Shown here piece after piece: positions 15,848-18,022 of a stretch of 18,022 nt of DNA (positions within the stretch are counted from its first letter, which is position 1; each line of letters starts with the position of its first letter). Position numbers and translations under genes: made by a program. The notes below the pieces were generated by a model. It saw nothing but the letters and a program-made list of their open reading frames with translations, searched no databases and was not told the DNA's origin. The DNA is from DASQDT01 sp036380435. Lineage in GTDB: Bacteria; Acidobacteriota; Blastocatellia; Pyrinomonadales; Pyrinomonadaceae. The stretch spans positions 1 through 18,022 of the forward strand of contig DASVES010000511.1 in assembly GCA_036380435.1 (NCBI GenBank). The letters run 5' to 3'.

Positions 15848-16789
15848 TCAAGGGTGCGCCGTCGCGTAACCGCCCTCGTCAACAGTGTGCCCGTGCTGGT
15901 CGTCCGCGCCGTGGTGCTCGTCGCCCTCGTGGTGCGAGACCTCGGCGATGTAGAGGATCGAGAGCAGCGTGAAGATGAACGTCTGCATGAAGGCGACGAA
16001 GACGCTCAAAGGCATGATGAGCACCGGCACTGGCAGCCACCACGGCACGAGGCTGGCAATCGTCCCCAGAATTTGTTCGTCGCCGAAGAGGTTCCCGAAC
16101 AGGCGCACGCCCAGAGACATCGGGCGCACGAGGTTGCTGATCAGCTCAATCGGGAACATCAAAATGGCGAGCCACGGTATCGGCCCCGCGAAGTGCTTGA
16201 GGTGCCCGCCCACGCCGTTCTCTTTGATGCCGACGTAGTTGTAGTAGACGAAGGACGAGATGCCGAGCGCGAAGGTGACGGAGGTCGAGGCCGTCGGCGA
16301 CATCAGGCCCGGAAAGAGTCCCATCAAATTCGAGACGAGGATGAGCACGGCGAAGGTGGCGACGACGGGCAGGTAAGCCATCCCGCTCGGGCCCACGTTG
16401 TCGAGCAGCAGACCGCGAATCGACTGCACGCCCGTCTCCAGCATCTGCTGGCCGTTGCCCGGCTCGTCCTGCGACATCCGGCCCCGCAACAGCCACACGA
16501 GCGCCAGACTGATGAGGCACGCCAGAATGAACATCACCGTGTACCACGGCACGGCGTTCTCCTCTGTGTACTTGCCGAACACGTTCTCGGCCGTCGTCCC
16601 GAAGTTCGAGAAGAACCTGTCCCACAGAGGCTTCGTGTAGTGAAGCTGGAACTCGTGGACGGGCTTGCCTATCTGGTGGTTGATGAACTCGACGATGGCC
16701 GGCGTGTGGTGCGCGGCCGCTGCCGGCGCGGCGTGGTCGGCGGCGGCGCCTTGCGCGGCCGGGGCCGGGTCGCTGAACAGGAAGAACAT
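15848..16789 (-). CDS. atpB: ATP synthase F0 subunit a
   Basis: Subunit a is the membrane stator that forms the ion half-channels next to the c-ring. The 313-residue protein has five or more membrane segments, with PWYTVMFILACLISLALVWLL (81-101) as the first clear one. The signature SNLVRPMSLGVRLFGN (218-233) contains the essential R229 (E. coli R210). E238 and Q269 in the last helix correspond to other channel residues. The N-terminal extension is Ala- and His-rich. The C-terminal tail after IAEVS (281-285) is His-, Asp- and Glu-rich (HHEGDEHH...), far longer than the short E. coli ending. The ATG at 16789 lies 3 nt after the atpI stop, so translation is coupled. GAGG lies about 11 nt upstream inside atpI. 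Confidence 0.95.
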   Translation of the reverse strand: MFFLFSDPAPAAQGAAADHAAPAAAAHHTPAIVEFINHQIGKPVHEFQLHYTKPLWDRFFSNFGTTAENVFGKYTEENAVPWYTVMFILACLISLALVWLLRGRMSQDEPGNGQQMLETGVQSIRGLLLDNVGPSGMAYLPVVATFAVLILVSNLMGLFPGLMSPTASTSVTFALGISSFVYYNYVGIKENGVGGHLKHFAGPIPWLAILMFPIELISNLVRPMSLGVRLFGNLFGDEQILGTIASLVPWWLPVPVLIMPLSVFVAFMQTFIFTLLSILYIAEVSHHEGDEHHGADDQHGHTVDEGGYATAHP

Positions 16790-16792
16790 CGT

Positions 16793-17236
16793 TTACGTTT
16801 CCTCTCGACGGATGACGGCGAAGTATAACTGCATGAAACCTTCAATCAGCACGGCCGCTGCCGAGGAGCAGAGGCCGGCGAGCACGGCCACGAGCGACAC
16901 GAGGTCGAGCGCGTAAGCGGCCGTCGCCACACCGGCGACGACGACGTAGCGGAGCACGTAGCGCGAGAGTCTCCATGTCGCCCTCACGCCCGGCGCGGTT
17001 GAGCCGAACATCGCCGCGACCGACGTGCGTAGCCAGTGGAAATTCAGGAGCGAGAGGAGACCGCCCGTGAGCAGCCCCGTCGTCGTGCGCCACGGGAGGA
17101 GCGCCGCGCTCAACAGCACCGCGACGGCCACGGCCGCGCACATCCCCCGGAAGATGCGGCGCTCGACCGCCGCCGGCTCTTCCCCGCCCCCCGCGGCCGG
17201 CGAGTTCGAGTGCGCGTCCCCTGCGATTACAGACAT
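16793..17236 (-). CDS. atpI: ATP synthase accessory protein AtpI
   Basis: AtpI helps assemble the c-ring and precedes atpB in many bacteria. The 147-residue product has about 27 hydrophilic residues and then four hydrophobic segments: about 29-48, a second at TTGLLTGGLLSLLNFHWL, then YVLRYVVVAGVATAAYAL and LVSLVAVLAGLCSSAAAVLIEGF. The pair LLTGGLLSLLNF plus a late Glu in LIEGF resembles the ATP-synthase-I family. The ATG at 17236 has AAAGG 2-6 nt upstream. It ends 3 nt before the atpB ATG. The identity rests on fold pattern and synteny, since AtpI sequences are weakly conserved. Confidence 0.8.
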   Translation of the reverse strand: MSVIAGDAHSNSPAAGGGEEPAAVERRIFRGMCAAVAVAVLLSAALLPWRTTTGLLTGGLLSLLNFHWLRTSVAAMFGSTAPGVRATWRLSRYVLRYVVVAGVATAAYALDLVSLVAVLAGLCSSAAAVLIEGFMQLYFAVIRREET

Positions 17237-17293
17237 AGCCTTTAGAACGGAAGATTTTACACGCGACCGGCGCGCGCTGTCGAGCGCACCCGC

Positions 17294-17533
17294 CTAATTG
17301 TTGTTCCTCGACATGATCCTGATGAATTGGTAGAAGCCGGCGACCGAGCCGAGCAGGATGCCCGTGATGATTAACCAGGGGCCGGTGCCGAAGTAACTGT
17401 CGAGCAGCCATCCCAAGCCGAGGAAGCTCGCCACGGAGAAGAAGATGGCCAACCCGGCGGCATAGGCCGTGCTGCTTCGGCGCGTGACGGCTGCCTCGTC
17501 CCGGCTCTCTTCGTTTTGCGAGTCGTCGGCCAC
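17294..17533 (-). CDS. AtpZ/AtpQ-like small membrane protein
   Basis: This 79-residue protein has a charged N-terminus (1-20) and two transmembrane helices: AAGLAIFFSVASFLGLGWLLDSYF (25-48) and WLIITGILLGSVAGFYQFIRIM (53-74). The GLGWLLDSYFGTGPWLIITGILLGSVAGFY core is the hallmark of the AtpZ family (F1Fo ATPase gene 1 type), linked to Mg2+/Ca2+ transport or ATP synthase assembly. The start is GTG at 17533, with GGAGGG about 11 nt upstream; no better start was seen. It lies 57 bp before atpI and 33 bp after the upstream membrane protein, consistent with one operon. Confidence 0.85.
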   Translation of the reverse strand: MADDSQNEESRDEAAVTRRSSTAYAAGLAIFFSVASFLGLGWLLDSYFGTGPWLIITGILLGSVAGFYQFIRIMSRNNN

Positions 17534-17566
17534 TACGGCTTTTGCCCTCCGGCGCGCGTCCGGTTT

Positions 17567-17827
17567 TTACTTCAACAACTGCTTGTTCTTCATGTCTTCG
17601 AGCACGCGGTCGGCCCTGTCCAACTCCCAGTCGGGCGCGTCCCAGGCGTTCAGTTGCGGACGCGCGGGCCGCTTCAGAACCTTGTAGGCGACGCCGACGA
17701 TGACCGCGAGCACGCCGATCCAGAGCAGATACTGGAAGGCCCACGCGATGAGGCCGAAGACGAAGAACGCCCCGATGCCGGCGAGCAGCAGAACGAGCAG
17801 CGCGAGAACTATCTTGAACTTATCCAT
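17567..17827 (-). CDS. hypothetical two-helix membrane protein at the head of the atp cluster
   Basis: This 86-residue protein is not recognised. It has two transmembrane helices, MDKFKIVLALLVLLLAGIGAFFVF-type (about 4-28) and LLWIGVLAVIVGVAYKVL (53-70). A polar C-terminal tail (71-86) is rich in charged residues and holds AWDAPDWELDRADRVLEDM. It starts at the ATG at 17827, backed by a near-perfect GGGGAGGT Shine-Dalgarno (17835-17842); the upstream in-frame start would have none. It reads in the same direction as atpZ-atpI-atpB-atpE, 33 bp before atpZ, so it is probably the first gene of that transcript. A role in ATP synthase assembly is a guess from position. Confidence 0.8.
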   Translation of the reverse strand: MDKFKIVLALLVLLLAGIGAFFVFGLIAWAFQYLLWIGVLAVIVGVAYKVLKRPARPQLNAWDAPDWELDRADRVLEDMKNKQLLK

Positions 17828-17834
17828 ATTTGAG

Positions 17835-17842
17835 ACCTCCCC
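17835..17842 (-). promoter_or_regulatory. strong Shine-Dalgarno of the 86-aa membrane protein
   Basis: GGGGAGGT on the minus strand, 7 nt before the ATG at 17827, is the best ribosome binding site in the window. It excludes the longer upstream frame. Confidence 0.85.
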
Positions 17843-17887
17843 AGAGCCGACTAGTAGAGCGCGCCCCAACGGCGACGTGCTCACAGT

Positions 17888-17893
17888 CTTATA
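17888..17893 (-). promoter_or_regulatory. -10-like TATAAG upstream of the atp cluster
   Basis: TATAAG on the minus strand lies about 60 nt before the first ATG of the cluster. No good -35 element was found at 16-18 nt, so this is only a candidate. Confidence 0.25.
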
Positions 17894-17917
17894 CGCCCCC
17901 GCGCCTTCCGGCGTTCG

Positions 17918-18022
17918 TCACCACTTAGCACGCCCCGCGAAATTTTTCGGCACCTCCCACAGCAGTCCTCGTCGCGAATGGCGCATCGAGTCGTGGATAA
18001 AGCAGACGTGCGTACACCAGCA
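17918..18022 (-). CDS. possible C-terminal end of an upstream gene
   Basis: A leftward frame is open from the window edge for 34 codons and stops at TGA (17918-17920), 90 bp before the 86-aa membrane protein gene. It includes SMRHSRRGLLWEVPKNFAGRAKW, and its third-position GC is higher than in the one competing frame compared. It is not recognised and could be chance in GC-rich DNA. Confidence 0.3.
   Translation of the reverse strand, partial: CWCTHVCFIHDSMRHSRRGLLWEVPKNFAGRAKW

Noticed and set aside
15854..16828. 324-codon rightward frame antisense to atpB
   Set aside because: The translation is rich in His, Arg and Glu as expected for the complement of a hydrophobic gene, with no family match.

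Overview
This GC-rich window carries a tightly packed bacterial housekeeping segment. It encodes two lipid A/Kdo enzymes (WaaA and LpxK), so the cell is a Gram-negative-type diderm. The gene repertoire (hrcA-grpE-dnaK-dnaJ, a PknB-type kinase with an N-terminal Cys motif and a Pro/Thr-rich outer tail, and subunit c with a signal-like N-terminus) fits Acidobacteriota, perhaps class Blastocatellia. That placement is inference from general resemblance and was not tested with a marker tree.

Layout. Positions 1-618 (+) hold the end of an NHL beta-propeller protein, followed by a long inverted repeat. tsaD (775-1848, +) faces a small exported protein (2065-2427, -), with hairpins between them. The heat-shock cluster reads leftward as hrcA (7938-6826), grpE (6752-5883), dnaK (5817-3964) and dnaJ (3848-2730). 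It has a probable sigma70 promoter near 8019-8047 and an intrinsic terminator at 2669-2702. A gene-poor stretch (7939-8509) separates it from a rightward group: a SprT-like zinc metalloprotease (8510-9241), a dodecin (9602-9841), elongation factor P (9985-10548), waaA (10637-12025) and lpxK (12022-13077, a 4-nt overlap with waaA). A membrane Ser/Thr kinase (14847-13123, -) converges on lpxK. The right end is a leftward ATP synthase cluster: an 86-aa membrane protein, an AtpZ-like protein, atpI, atpB and atpE, closed by a 44-bp perfect palindromic terminator. No atpF or F1 gene lies between atpE and that terminator, so the rest of the enzyme must be encoded elsewhere.

The most unusual signal is not a gene. 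Three intergenic spacers (tsaD 3' end, dnaK-dnaJ, efp-waaA) are largely filled by inverted repeats built from tandem 7-nt words. The word differs in each spacer, but the architecture is the same. A fourth spacer (14959-15018) holds a related word-repeat hairpin with 9-10-nt spacing. Other points of interest are an EF-P with Asn where the modified Lys or Arg normally sits, a His-rich tail on ATP synthase subunit a, a signal-like N-terminus and Ala-rich helix 1 on subunit c, and an unassigned small membrane protein at the head of the atp cluster.
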